Notes: generated by a model from the letters alone, not told the origin. A stretch of DNA of 64,000 nt from Mortierella alpina (GCA_029449245.1 JANATF010000008.1:1178001-1242000); one strand, 5' to 3'. Positions 1 to 11,911 are shown, counted from the stretch's first letter. Made by a program: numbers and translations.

Positions 1-2
1 AA

Positions 3-203
3 GACAGAAAAGGCTATGCCAGTTCTCAATGCAAGCGACGGCTCGGTGTTTTCGAACGTCTGCTACAAGTAGCACCAAGTCATACTACCAACCAAGCGGT
101 GGTGGCCTTCCCTGCACTCGTTTTTGCTGAGGCTGGGAACCTGCATGATGATGTGCTTTTTGAGGATCCGCGTACTACAGATATCAAGCAGATTGTGCGA
201 TAG
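3..203 (+). CDS. 3' end of an unidentified protein gene (partial)
   Basis: The frame beginning at base 3 stays open to a TAG at 201-203 and gives 66 residues with protein-like composition, including the stretch VVAFPALVFAEAGNLHDD and the terminal residues DIKQIVR. The start lies left of the window, and an internal splice acceptor cannot be excluded. I do not recognise the family. The composition (acidic loops alternating with hydrophobic runs, few stop-prone codons) looks coding, unlike the 450 bases that follow. It could still be a chance frame. Confidence 0.4.
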   Translation, partial: DRKGYASSQCKRRLGVFERLLQVAPSHTTNQAVVAFPALVFAEAGNLHDDVLFEDPRTTDIKQIVR

Positions 204-660
204 TTCTGCTATGTCATGGGCATTGGACACGGTCTTAATTCTCACCCTCGATGATCACTCCATGGATGCTTAGACGCGCCTTTTCTGTTTCAGGTACGCG
301 AACTGACTTCACACCACTGCGTAACGTTGGTTTTCGTGGAGTGTGATGTGCTGCCAGAGGTCTTCAACCGCGATACTTCACTTTCAAGAGGTACACTGTG
401 CGCAGTGGACTCCAAAATTATAAGGCTGTTGCCCTTAACAGTCCTGACAGACATTGTTCTCAAAGTCATGATGCAACCATCACTTGGCAGCATCTTCACA
501 ACGACACACTGCCGTCCCTTACTTACCACCACCTTGAACAGAACAATCTTCAAAGACAAAGGATACTCTCTGACAGCCAGCGGAAGTTCCAAAAAAAAAT
601 AAGAGACAGTGCCCATCCAAACACCTTTTTTTTGGGGGGTGCTAGAAGAGTGCGCGTTGC
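204..660. other. Intergenic gap before the TUL1-like gene
   Basis: This gap of about 450 bases holds no convincing gene. It contains an A run near 590-600 and a T8G6 run near 627-640 just before the next start codon. It presumably carries the 3' UTR of the left-edge gene and the promoter and leader of the RING ligase gene. Confidence 0.5.
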
Positions 661-3600
661 ATGTCGACAATGAGGGCCGGCGTCATTGCGTTACTTTTCT
701 TCCTATGGCTCATTAGCGGGGAGGACCGCCAACAGACAGACGAGCTCCAGAAGTATCTTTTGGAGCTCAAGCAGGAAGCCAACATAACCGAGAACAGGAC
801 ATTTGGAATGAATAGGACCCATGTAGGTGTACAGTCGATAGAAATTCTTTTGACAACGTCGAGGCAGCAAGTCTCCACCCGAACCATTCCTTTGTTTTCT
901 GATGGTATGAATCACCATGGAACCGTTCTGTTTTGTAGCCACTACCGACGGCAGTGTCCACGGAACTTGGCAAACTATTCAATCCCGAAGGCAAGGACCC
1001 TCGCGCCCACTTTTATCACAACGTTACTGGATCGTTCAAGGGCGAGTGGAAGACGGACGAAGGGATTGCTTCCAGTGTCAATCTGGAGCTCCCTCTGCCG
1101 CCCGCGCCGCCTAAGGAAAAGATATCAAAGGACAATGGAACGCTCACGGAGGATGGAAAGATTAGTGCCACCAGCGCAGCGACACCAACGCCAACACGGT
1201 CAAGCACTGCTGAGGATCCAACGCCGACTCAGGAACCAAAAGATTGGATCACAGACCACAACCCAACATACCTGGAGGAAGTCGAAGAGCAGCGAGGATC
1301 CTTCCAATTCAACAAGTCAGGATCCTTTGCGTTCAGCTTAGAGGAGACAGAGGCAACTGAACTAGTGAACTGGGTCAAGGTAATGCGTCGAACTGCGCCG
1401 CACTTGGCCACCGTGTTCGGCTTCAATTCTAACGTGTTTTTGCTGCTGTAAACCATTAGGGGACCTGGCGGTTGAAGCACGACGATAACGAGGATTATGG
1501 CATTGTACTGAACGTTCATGGAGTACACTTTGTGCACGATGGATCGTTCTACATGTGGGGTATCCCGCAAGAGTAAGGATGAGGAAAATGGAAGACGATT
1601 GCAGCCTCGTTCACAGGGCTCAAATACGGACATGGAAACCCTCACCCTCTAACCACCTTGTCGGCGTGAACTTTATAGCGGCCAGATACCACTGTGGCAT
1701 ATTCTGGAACTGATGCCCGACCATACGTCCTTTGCAATGGCTTCAGCGGCTATAAAGGACCATTACAGCAAGCGGATCAAAAAAATTGAGAATGTCATGG
1801 ACGGGATGGAGAGATTTGAGTACCCAGGTTCGGACGAAATGCTAATTCAACGCCTACGAGGAGGAAAAAAAAAGTTTGCATCTTGTAGTCATTCTAACTG
1901 GGATTTGTGAATCGGCTCTTAGAAAGGACCATCTCTGAGGATTCGGAATGCCACTACCAGATATACATGCAGCTCGGAGCCATTAACCCAACTGTGCGTA
2001 CAACTGCTCTGAGAGATCTGGAAAGAGGTGAGTGTTCTTGCTGAAAGTTCAATACCAGAAATCCCATTCTTTTTTCAAAGCTATGGTTCTGAACATATCG
2101 CGAACTATGTGACATATCTTCGTAGAATGGGCTGCGCCGCAAGGAATTTCGACTATTAAAGCACCACATCTGAATTCGACACTCTTCATGTACTCGCCCA
2201 ACTGTCGTCTTGCACTGGGGGTCAAGAATTCAGTTGGGATGAAGCGTGAAAAGTTGTATGCAAAGGCTGTCAATTACGCAGGATTGGCTGGCAGTGTAAG
2301 TCGTGTTCACGTTTTTTCCTGTCATTGTGTGTATGTATGTAGCACGATACAATCCTTCGGTGCTTACCATTCCCCTCCTTTTCTTCTCTTTGTGAACGCC
2401 CGCCCTCTTGTAGTTGGCGTTTATCCAGGTGTTCTTGCTTGTCCGCCAAATGGAATACACGCCCACTCCATCGGTATGATAGACTGCTACCGTGTACTGC
2501 TACTTGACCTTGTATTCATGGGATTAATATGTCCTGTACCCCTTCGACCGTTGATCACCATTAGAGCGTCTCCAAGGTGTCATATTGGACCATTGCGATC
2601 CAGGTCTTCATCGATTCATATCTTTGCATGCTCCACTTGACAACAGGCGTGCTTGTCGGTAATAAGTTGTTGACTGCAGGATATGCATGTCACTCAAATA
2701 TGTGGTCCTGCTCTAATTTTGGATTTCATGACCTCGGGATGCATAGATTTCTTGTTCATTCCTTTTGTGGCGGCCTCGTTCTTCTCATTCGTACTGGTCG
2801 CCATATTTGGGATGCGGTACATGCTCGTCATCTGGAGGATACAGAGACCAGAGAGACGTGGCAGGCGTAACAGAGCGGCAGCTGCAGCGGCAGCTTCCGC
2901 GGCTGCCAGTGGTAACAACAACGCTGCGGCCTCTATACCAGCGACGAGTGCCTCTACTGCACCAGGTGGGGTTACAGCGGAGGCAACACCGGTCGCTCGT
3001 CCGGTAGACACTATGCCCGGCGGATTGCCTCTCCCTGTTACGACCGCTCGACCTGTTGTAACCGAGGACGATAGTCCGCGATCGGACATGCAGGCATTAT
3101 ATGGCCGGTTCTGTAGGTGTTGCCCTTTTGATATCCAATGCGGTCGACTGTTAGGAGTGTGGTTTACGGTTCTCTAATCTAACAACCGCGTTTCCTCTTC
3201 TCTTGCCCCATTCTGCTTTTTGTAGATTGGATGTTGATCATCAGCTTAATAACCTTGTACAAGATCGCCATCAGCTCCACGCGCGTCCAGAACCTAATGA
3301 TTTCAGTGTGTGCGCTCTGCTTGTTCTCCTTCTGGATTCCTCAGATTGTACGGAATGTGATCCGAGGGTCGAAGCGTGGACTGAGCTTATGGTTTGTTCT
3401 TGGGATGAGTATCACAAGGCTAGCGCTGCCGGTGTACTTTTACGCCTGCCCTGAGAACTTGTTGGGCCATGAGACAACACGTTGGATCTGGGGCTTGGTT
3501 CTCTGGGTTGCGCTGCAGGTCTCTGTGCTGCTGCTGCAGGACTGGCTGGGACCGCGATTCTTTATACCAAAGAAGGTAAGAAAAAGCCCGCCCACAAGGA

Positions 3601-4086
3601 ACACTATGGACTCTTAACCCGGTATTAACGGTCGAAAATCTCACTTTGCTTTTTGTTATTTCTTCTGAATCTACTCATAGTACCTTCCACCGATATACGA
3701 TTACCACCCAATATTGCCGACTGCAGATGAAGAATCTGGTCGCAGTGGGTCTGGTCACCATGGACCTGTGCAGGACTGTGCAATTTGCATGCTCCCAATC
3801 GATACAGCCCCGCCAATGGCGGGCGCTGCGAGACTATCGAGTGTTGTAGGCAGTCTTGGACGACTGAACTACATGCTGACACCATGTGGACATCTGTTCC
3901 ACTCGGATTGTTTAGAACGGGTAACGTTTTTTTTTTGTCCACGCCACACCGATGTTGTGGCAGCGTAGGGAAACTCGGTGTTGGGAAGGATCTCTGGCAC
4001 TAACATTTTTATATGATTATGTGAAATAGTGGATGCGGATCAAGCTAGAATGCCCAAACTGTCGCGCGTTTCTACCAAGCACGTAA
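661..4086 (+). CDS. TUL1: Tul1-like Golgi/endosomal transmembrane RING-H2 E3 ubiquitin ligase (DSC complex subunit)
   Basis: Predicted E3 ligase of the DSC/Tul1 family, which ubiquitinates misfolded or mislocalised membrane proteins in the Golgi and endosomes. In fission yeast the same complex activates SREBP. The product starts with a hydrophobic signal (GVIALLFFLWLI). A long lumenal region follows, including the family stretch YGIVLNVHGVHFV. Then come about six to seven membrane helices (for example YWTIAIQVFIDSYLCML, FLFIPFVAASFFSFVLVAIF and WIWGLVLWVALQVSVLLL). An Ala-rich loop lies between helices near 2870-2960. A C-terminal RING-H2 carries CAIC, CGHLFHSDC and CPNC. The gene has many short introns: I place 823-938, 1380-1459 and 1573-1678 by frame, with later ones after 2000, 2300, 2480, 2659, 3110, 3575 and 3920. 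The stop is at 4084-4086. Start choice: ATG 661 or ATG 670. Tail-to-tail neighbour is the four-TM gene. Confidence 0.85.
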
Positions 4087-4224
4087 TAAGTTGACTCTTC
4101 TTCATATTCTCCATCCAGCTGTTCTCCAGAATAAATACACCCATGTACAATATTCATTATATATATTATTCATATTAGTTTTTTTTTATTTTATTATGAC
4201 GACGGAAATGAGAAGATCCCACCC

Positions 4225-5910
4225 CTACCGAGAAACAGCTCTTATGAAGCGAAAGTTTTGTGCCAGATGGGTATAAAAGTTGAAGATTAGCAACAGCACC
4301 AGGAGCAATTCGAGTCCTACCATGGACCCTTGGCGACGACAGAGTCGCTCGGTGAGGTGTGGGTCTGACAACAAGCCCTCCTGGTTCCATAACCACCAAC
4401 TCCTTGGTTTCCCGTCCAAGTCAATATCACTCGTCGTTGTCGATACACATCCAAAGGTCCAATGATAGATGTAAATGGTGACGCTCAGGACCTGAGCCCA
4501 AACAATGGAGGCGATGATCTCTGAGAAGATGACGATCAATGGTTTTGAGGTCGAGGTGTTATCCAGTCCTTCAGGTTGTCGTCGAGACTCGAGCATGATG
4601 GTGAAGCAAGAATAAATTACCGTCAGGACCGAAAGCACGACTGTGATGACAAGAGATGTATTGTCGTAAAGAACTCGCTGTTGGTGTACTCCCTCCACAG
4701 AAGAGGCAAAAGCCGACGCCTTCTGAAGAATGAGCAACGCGTCCAACGCAATGGCAAAGAGTGACACTGCAGCGAGGACGGTGAGAATTTTGAGAATGTT
4801 GGAGAAGAGTGGGGAGTTGAGAAACATTTTGGCGGTCTCGAGGTTAAAGGCGGTATTGGTCCAGAAGGTGTGTCGGCGGCTTTGGAGGTCTAAGAGGTCT
4901 TCGGGATCGTCCTTTTCATCCCAGGTGGTTTCCTTGGGAGGCTCTGCAGAGGAGACACAGCGACCTGTTGGGTATCCGCGCGTTAATTGCACTGAATGCT
5001 TATGAAGCCGCTTGTGCGATAGCGTGGACGATGGTCCCACCCTGCTGAGCCGATGTTGGTGTAGGTGTGGTGGTGAGATCCGATGATGCGCACAGCGGCA
5101 AGTGCAGGTGGGAGAATCTACCACTGCAGGCGATGGTGAAGGCGTGTGCGTTTTTCTCTCTGCTTCCGTGGACATCCTAAACAGACCCGTGAGGCTCTGC
5201 CTCGTGAACCCTCGGGACCCTGCTTGCACGCGGCCGTTCTTCAACTTCTCGGGCACATAATAACCGCCTTCCATCTCCAATGCTGATAGGTCAGAAGAGG
5301 CTGCTGAGGATGCGGAAACGGTGTGCTGGTGATGTATTTGAGAGAGCCGTTCCGATATAGTCGAGACATTACTCATAGTTGCAAACACAGACCAAGTCGC
5401 GGGTTTTGTCGATCCAGCGGGACTGGAAGCGCGGGTGAAGGACGTTACTGAGGAGAGGTTCGTTGAATGAGATGCAGAGCGGCTGAGGCTGCGCGTGGAG
5501 AGGCTGGAGAGGCTGCTTGGAACTTGCCGGAGGTGCTGGCCCTGCTCAGACCGAACCTCGTCTTCCTCACGCAGGTTGTTCCATGCTTGCTCCTGCTGGG
5601 CCCACCTGAGGAGAGAAGGAGAGAGTGGTTGTTGCAAGAACACGAGACGATGAGGATTCAAGCAATTGTTCAAACGCGATCCCGTTTTGGGGCACAAGTG
5701 AGAGGAGTCGCGATGAACGCGTTCTCGTTATGGCGATTGCTTCGCCCGAAACAATTCGTGGTAGGGGGGAAATGTCGCTGTATTTTTTGACGAACACAAC
5801 AACAACATATAAAAAGCAGAATGTGCTTATCCTTACAGGGGGACGGTGCTGACTGTGGCCTTTTTCAGTGATGCTCGCTCAATCTTTGTTGTTGTCCTAG
5901 AAAGAGCCAT
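4225..5910 (-). CDS. Four-TM membrane protein with a long serine-rich N-terminal region, unknown function
   Basis: Two exons join in frame: 5910-5837 (MALSRTTTKIERASLKK...) and 5605-4225, giving about 484 residues. The intron has GTAAGG at the donor and a CT-rich tract before CAG. Residues 1-270 are Ser/Thr/Arg-rich and low in complexity, likely cytosolic. The C-terminal third carries four hydrophobic helices at roughly 295-318, 342-362, 380-402 and 445-465 (for example LVITVVLSVLTVIYSCF and IVIFSEIIASIVWAQVLSV), a topology like MARVEL-type or other small fungal tetraspanning proteins. No catalytic motif is visible and I do not assign a function. It is divergent from the mannosyltransferase gene across a 1.3 kb gap. 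Confidence 0.7.
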
Positions 5911-7247
5911 GGTCCGGCGCACCCAGGAATGGGTGTCTCGAGTGTAAGAAACGTGAGGGGTAGAGCGCGGGTGGACAATCCGAGAGGAGCAATGCCTTCA
6001 AGAGCGGGAACAGAACGAGAGAAAGGGAGAGGGACTGAGAGAGAGAAAGAGAGACGCTTGGCTCGAGTTGCTGGATTGAGGGCACACCTCAGGAGTGGGA
6101 GAGGGAATGGGATGCTGACATGGGCTGCATTGTTCTCTGCCTCAGTGAGGCAGATAAACGGGCTCCCACCGTTTTTCTTCGCTGATATATTTGCTTATGG
6201 GCATCCAAATTACCGCTGGTTCATGCACGCCTGGAGAATATGGCTCAGGGAGGTTTTTCTGTTTTTTAAAGGGGAGTCCCCTCTATGAGTGAGAAGCCTT
6301 GTGCTGGGTCCCTCAGTGACGGCTGGGCATGGCATAGCAGTGTGTGTACACTGGTGCATGCGTCCCCATGTGGTGGACCATGGCGCTCGAACAGGCTGGA
6401 TGTGGGTGCCGGCGCCGGCGGGCATAATAGGTACACCACCAGCTGATGTAAAAATAACACACGAACATGCACGCCTGGAGAGCGTTCCTGAGCGATCGGG
6501 CTGTTCCTGAACCTGAGGGCGGAAGACACCTGGATGGCGCCAGCTCGTGAAACGCACGACCTCATAGGACAGGATACACGACCCGAGAGACAGAAATCAA
6601 GGGAGAGAAAGAGGAGTGCGCGCTGTGCGCGGGGTGCCTTGTTGAGCCATGCTGCGATGTCCGCGGTTGGGATGGACAACGGCCGTTGAGTGTCCAATTG
6701 ATCAGAGTAGATTAATTGCAGGGCTCTTGCTTATCGCTCCCTTGACTTCCCCACAGGGCCACCAACCCACAACATTCCTCCGATGCGCCTGCTCTCGACT
6801 CCCACTCTTTGCCCTTCTGGCCCAGCCTGGTCTAACCATGCCCGGGTAGTGTCTATCTCATACCTGCGTGGACATGGCAGGCCTGCGACGCGAATGACTG
6901 GCCCGCCCTGCTGGTAAGCGGAACAGCGAGTGAGCACTCGAACTAAGAGGCGAAGAAAGACGAGAAAGAAAAAAAAGGAAAAGTGGGAGCCTTTAGAGTT
7001 TTCTCTTCCTCCTCCATAGTGCGCACTCTATCCACCTCGACCCTCTTTTTTAGTGTTCTCATCAGCTCATCAGCTCATCAGGGCATCACCTGTCATCCCA
7101 CCTTCCATCTCATCTCGATCACTTCGACCATCGCCTCCTTCCTCTACTCTCCCACCTCCTTTTTTTTCTCGTTGGGCTACAGTTTTTATTATTTTCGACA
7201 CCCGCCAACAAGTACTACTGGACACACGCTTATCCGTGTCTCCCCAC
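5911..7247. other. Divergent intergenic region between the four-TM and mannosyltransferase genes
   Basis: No gene is supported here. The region contains a purine-rich stretch at about 6000-6060 and a 16-base direct repeat at 6222-6237 and 6466-6481. A strongly CT-rich leader with an imperfect TCATCAGC tandem (about 7060-7085) runs up to the ATG at 7248. It probably houses two promoters. Confidence 0.5.
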
Positions 7248-9179
7248 ATGGCCTTCAACCAGAAACGCGCCTCAACGTCGTCGTCCACCTCGTTTACAGC
7301 CAGCGTCAATCCCCGGCGCCAAAGCTCGTATGGCCACATCATGGCAGGCACCGGTGGGCTCCCCTCAGCCCACACAGCTGCCATCAAGTCCTCAATAGCA
7401 GCAGCAGCCTCGTCCCCAAGCAGCAGCAACGGCCACAGCAGCAGCAACACTAGTAACGGCTCTAAGCGTCTCAGCGGCCTGCACCTCCTGAACCCGTTAC
7501 ATTCCCAGCACCGCAATCGATCCCTCAAGGCTAGAATCGGTCGGGCATGTCCGTCGCTGATCCATGGCTCCCCGCGAAGGAGACGCAGTCTGTGGGTCAT
7601 GCTCTGTGCGGGAAGCATTGTCGTCTTGATTTATTTTCTCTCGGCCTGGGATATCAAGACCACGGTCATGGATCGGTCCTCGTTCTCGTCGTCGTTCTTG
7701 TCTCGCGCAGCGTCTTCTTCAGAAGGGCAGCAGCCTCCAAAACTGGGGCAAAGGAATATCATCATGGGCAGAGAACCAACAATCGTTTACAAGAACCCTG
7801 ACGGCAGCGATATGGATGCCAAATCCACTTTCATGATCCGAGACTTTGGTCTCGCTCAATGCCAGCATGCGTTCGCAGGAGCAAAGAAGGACATGCCGCA
7901 GGAGGTTCAATGGGAGCGAGAACGGATGCGGGACCAGAGCTGGAAACTGACCTCTAGAGCAGATGCCTGGGGACTCTCATTGGCCTGGAAGAGGTCTCTG
8001 AAGCGTATTTTGCCCAACTGGAGAGAGTACAATGCAGGCTGGGTGGGACAGGGTGTAGTCCTGACAAGTTTCCGAGCCGGTACGCTTGATGCCGATTCTT
8101 CCACCAACACGTTGCTGGTCCAGATCAAGTTGATCCGCAGTCTGTCCTCTATCCCCATCGAGGTGTGGTTTGAACGGGCAGCTGATGTTTCGGAAGAGTT
8201 GCAGGAGATTCTCATCTCTTGGGGAGTCATTGTTCGCTCTCTAGATGATGACCGCTCGACAGTGCAGGACGCTGTCGTCCAAAGCTCCGACACCGATGCT
8301 GCTCCGCCCACAGGATCATTGGAGTTACCGATTCGAATCGCCGAGATTCAAGAGGTCAGGTCGAGGATCGGCTCCAGTCAGCCTACACAGCTCCACAGGG
8401 CTTTGACAGTCGCTGCGTTGATCAACTCTGGATTCGAGGACATAATCTATTTCGCGCCTTCAACCCTACCCACCATGTCCCCTCGACTCGCCCTCCAGCA
8501 CCCGGGCTATCTTGGTTCGGGAGCCATGTTCTGGCAGCATCCAACTTCTTTCCCAGCGCACGACAGTCCCATCTGGCCCATCGTTCAGGCCGACTGCATC
8601 TCCAGTGCTTATGAGCAATCTTGGAGCTCGTTCGCGCTCAAGCACAAGGACTCGTGGAAGGGTCTGTTCCTGGCATGGTACTGGCTCACGGGACCCGAGG
8701 CTGCAATCTATGAAAAGATCTTTGGCGAGCAAGGAAGTGATCTTTTGCGGCTTGCCTGGGTGGCCGTAGGTCGTCCGTATTCGACCGTCGACAGGATGCC
8801 TCAAGCTGGCCTTTTGGATCTGTCTCGAGCCAAGGGCGAGGGTCTTGGCTGCAATGTTGGCGCGACTCTTTACCCTGCTGCAGGATCGCCTGTGTTGGAG
8901 GACCCAGTTCAGTATCTGAAAGACCAGCACCAACACCAGAGACTGTTCCAGCAGAGTTATCGGTACGGCATGCACGAGGACTTTTTCATCGAGAACACGA
9001 ACGTGATGATGGTCGATGCTGGATCTATGGACCGTCATCTGTACAAGGCACTCGACCGCGCTCTGGGTACAAAGAAAGATCCGACGAGCCTTATGCTGAC
9101 TGATGCCTATGCTGCTGGTCCAGGGGGCAAAGTCTGCTTGAGGATCACACGGACGGCAAAAGGTCACCGACATGAGTGA
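7248..9179 (+). CDS. Type II membrane glycosyltransferase, Mnn1-type alpha-1,3-mannosyltransferase family
   Basis: A single-exon frame of 643 residues from ATG 7248; the open frame extends further upstream but has no earlier ATG. Residues 1-110 are Ser/Arg-rich and cytosolic. One membrane anchor lies at about 113-133 (LWVMLCAGSIVVLIYFLSAW) after an RRRRS cluster, which is type II Golgi topology. The lumenal domain begins near residue 260 with GQGVVLTSFRAGTLDAD, followed by LLVQIKLIRSLSSIPIEVWF. This layout is typical of the putative mannosyltransferase family (PF11051, Mnn1/Mnt-like), which transfers mannose from GDP-mannose onto N- or O-glycans. A later family-like segment is GLFLAWYWLTGPEAA. 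Family assignment is moderately sure; the exact linkage is unknown. It converges on the PP2C gene, with 123 bases between the two stops. Confidence 0.75.
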   Translation: MAFNQKRASTSSSTSFTASVNPRRQSSYGHIMAGTGGLPSAHTAAIKSSIAAAASSPSSSNGHSSSNTSNGSKRLSGLHLLNPLHSQHRNRSLKARIGRACPSLIHGSPRRRRSLWVMLCAGSIVVLIYFLSAWDIKTTVMDRSSFSSSFLSRAASSSEGQQPPKLGQRNIIMGREPTIVYKNPDGSDMDAKSTFMIRDFGLAQCQHAFAGAKKDMPQEVQWERERMRDQSWKLTSRADAWGLSLAWKRSLKRILPNWREYNAGWVGQGVVLTSFRAGTLDADSSTNTLLVQIKLIRSLSSIPIEVWFERAADVSEELQEILISWGVIVRSLDDDRSTVQDAVVQSSDTDAAPPTGSLELPIRIAEIQEVRSRIGSSQPTQLHRALTVAALINSGFEDIIYFAPSTLPTMSPRLALQHPGYLGSGAMFWQHPTSFPAHDSPIWPIVQADCISSAYEQSWSSFALKHKDSWKGLFLAWYWLTGPEAAIYEKIFGEQGSDLLRLAWVAVGRPYSTVDRMPQAGLLDLSRAKGEGLGCNVGATLYPAAGSPVLEDPVQYLKDQHQHQRLFQQSYRYGMHEDFFIENTNVMMVDAGSMDRHLYKALDRALGTKKDPTSLMLTDAYAAGPGGKVCLRITRTAKGHRHE

Positions 9180-9302
9180 TATATAGATTGCATCCTCGCG
9201 TGAAATAATAGTGGTAATATAAAGGAAAAAACAAAGAGGCAGGAACTGTGTATCATGAAGGGTGAACTGGCATGCTGGTTTTTAATTTTCCAAGGTCGCG
9301 TT

Positions 9303-11911
9303 TTAACGACGATCCGGCGAGTCCTCTGCAATTTTGATGACAGCAACAAGGACGCTCATGTCGTCCTGCTTGCCTCCTTGGTAGTACAGTCCTTCTTGCA
9401 TAGCTCGACTCTGAAAGGGTGATCCATGATGCCGCGTGTCCTCGCTGACGTTCTTGGCTCGTTTTGCCAATGCATCGCTAATCACGCTTGGTTCCGGGAT
9501 TTTCCGCAGGTAGGCTGCTGCTGCTGCTGCTGAGGCCAGGTTGCGGCTGCGGGATGAAAAGGACGCTGAGGGGTAGAGCGAGGCAGATAGAGGCAAGGCG
9601 GTTGAAGCGGCGGCGGCAATTGCAGCGGCGGCAATAGGCGAGAGTTCTGAACACGAACCAGAGTCTTCGTCAGAGTTGTTAAACAGGGAAGCAAGACTCT
9701 CCGCGTTGCCGTCTTCGGATTCCTTTGATGCCGATGATGGTGCGGCTTCTCCTGCGGCACTCTTGCCAGTGATGGATGTTGACGCCAACTTGCTGGTAAG
9801 CCCGCTCCACAGGCCACCGACGCCTTTCCCTGAAGAGGTTGGCGAGGGCTTCCCTGTTCCGAAGGGGTTTTGGTTCTGGTTGGAATCCACTCCCCCATTG
9901 ACACACCGGACCACCTCCTCCAGAATGTCTTCGTCAAAAAGGTTGTCAAAGATCCCATCCGTACCCATGACGACAATATCGCCGCTCTCCACCTTTACGG
10001 TAAACACTTGCGCATCTGTAGGACTGTCGGTGCTCCCAGTCCCTAGTTGGTAAGGGTAATTAAAAGAGTGCTGCTGCTCCTCAGTCCTAAAGATGAACTC
10101 GTTCCTGCGAATGATGCTGACGCCACAATCTCCCAGGTTGGCGATCCTTAGCTCGTCGTCTCTTAGTATGGCTAGACAAGCTGTTGACGATCCGATGAGA
10201 CCCTACATTGTTTCAGTGCATAGAAGGGAGAAAATTATACGGTCAATGTCATCCTCGAGCGGCACTTTATCAACACATGCCGGTACTATTGCCTCGCGTT
10301 ACCTCCTTCTTGGCGTCGCGTGCACTCTGCTCATAGCTCTTTTGAAGAATGTGCACTGGGTTGACGTTGAAGTAGTCGTAAAACGCCTCTTCTTCGATGT
10401 TGTCGTACTTTTCCAGCTCCAGAAATGCATAATGCATTAACTTTCGCGAATACAGGGCTGGGTTGGCACCTAGATGTTGGAGGGGCACAAAGCGCAAAGT
10501 TCGTTAAAAGGGCTGTCGGTATACATTTGGCCACTGTCCCAGCGCCATCGAAAAAAACAACATAATACAGGTCGCTCTTCTGCAGGAGATAGAGTACACC
10601 CGTGATCATATAGCAGCATTAGATGATGCAGAGTCGAGGAGGTTCGTGCATGAATTCCCTTCGTCCCGGCTACTCTGTTCCATTGAGTAGCGACATGTGT
10701 CCTTTGTAAACAAATCACTTCATATTCTGGCAGGTTCTGTACGCCCTATCCTGCGTTATCTTTTGGATTGTTTGTCGCCGAAGTCCTTATTTTTGCTGAA
10801 CAGAGGCGCTTTCTTACTTATCGAATGGCACAGTCGACGGATTGGTCGTAGTACTCTCCTGCTGTAAAGATGTCATACTACGCCCAATGGACGAGCATCG
10901 GTTGTCGGAAAATGGTTTGGCACATTGCTGCGGTAGAACAACACAACCGTATTCTTCCTTGATCCTTTTTCTGCTCCTGGCCTAACTAGGCGCTCCTTTT
11001 CATATACGAAGTCTAGCTGCGTTCATCGTCCCGATCTTGCCTCCTTGTGAAGCGAAAACTTTGCGTAGGAAAAGAACACGCACAAAAGTGACGCCGAGAA
11101 CTTTTTACTTGCCTGTTGTGCCGCTCCATCCTCCAACGCCGTCCGCTACGCCAAGAGCATCGTGTCTCCTGAAGTACGAATCCTCGCCAACCTGTACACT
11201 GAGATAGGCGCGATCCTCCTCTGGAGTCAACGTAGGAGCCTTCCCTGGGTGCTTGGCGAATCCAGAGGCGCCATGTGCAAAGACGTAGTTGTGGCGGGTT
11301 TGTTGGAAAGGCTGATCAAAGAACGACGTCGACGCTGACTGCTGACTGCTGTTGCTGGGACTAGAATCTGCTCGGCCGGAACCTGGTATATGACTTGGAT
11401 CAGAGGACTGAGTGTGTGTTTCGACCCACGGCAATTCTGAACTCCAAGACGTTGACGCGTGTTCTGCAAACACGTGTGATGAGGAAGGCGTCGTTGACGC
11501 TGGATACTCTATTGACTCTGGGTTGGCTCCTGCCAGGTGGCTTTCGCTGGAGGTTGCTGAGGATGATGTAGGAGAGGAAGCTGCAAGGGAGCGGTCCGAA
11601 GCAGAGGTGTGGAGAAGGCACGCAGCTGCTGGACAGGAAGTAGAATCCCGCTGTTGGCGATGCTGTCGACTGTAACGCGGACTTTGTGATGTCGGTCGGC
11701 GGTGAGCCTGTGATGGAGGTGGATGTGCTTGGGTATGGATCGAGCGCGAGCCTGAATCGAGGCTTGGCCCGGCGAGCATTCGCGTGGGGATCAGTCGCAG
11801 GGGGCCCCATGCAGAGGCGGATGCAGCTGCAGCAGGTCCATTGGCATGGAGCTGGTGCAGCAGCTGGTGCTGGCCGCGCAGGATTGCCTGGATATGCTTT
11901 GCCTTGCTCAT
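9303..11911 (-). CDS. PTC7: PPTC7/Ptc7-like PP2C protein phosphatase
   Basis: PPM-family Ser/Thr phosphatase resembling yeast Ptc7 and human PPTC7, which act on mitochondrial proteins including coenzyme Q biosynthesis factors. Three exons join in frame: 11911-11113, 10469-10303 and 10202-9303, 621 residues in total. The N-terminal 230 residues are Ser/Ala/His-rich and may contain the targeting signal. The metal-binding motif GVADGVGGW sits at about 253-261. Exon 2 starts with NPALYSRKLMHYAFLELEKY. Exon 3 has GSSTACLAILRDDELRIANL, EEQQHSFNYPYQLG, VVMGTDGIFDN (about residue 400) and the terminal QDDMSVLVAVIK. A low-complexity Ser/Ala insertion of about 150 residues separates the last two motifs. 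Intron 1 uses a GC donor (11107-11112) and is 643 bases long. Confidence 0.87.
11107..11112 (-). other. GC-AG 5' splice site of PTC7-like intron 1
   Basis: The sense strand reads ACAG followed by GCAAGT, the textbook GC-AG donor. Splicing here to the acceptor CATCTAG (10470 side) joins codon phase 1 to phase 1 and restores ...GTTGANPALY..., as expected for the family. The nearby GT option (CAA/GTAAAA) would shift the frame. Confidence 0.7.
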
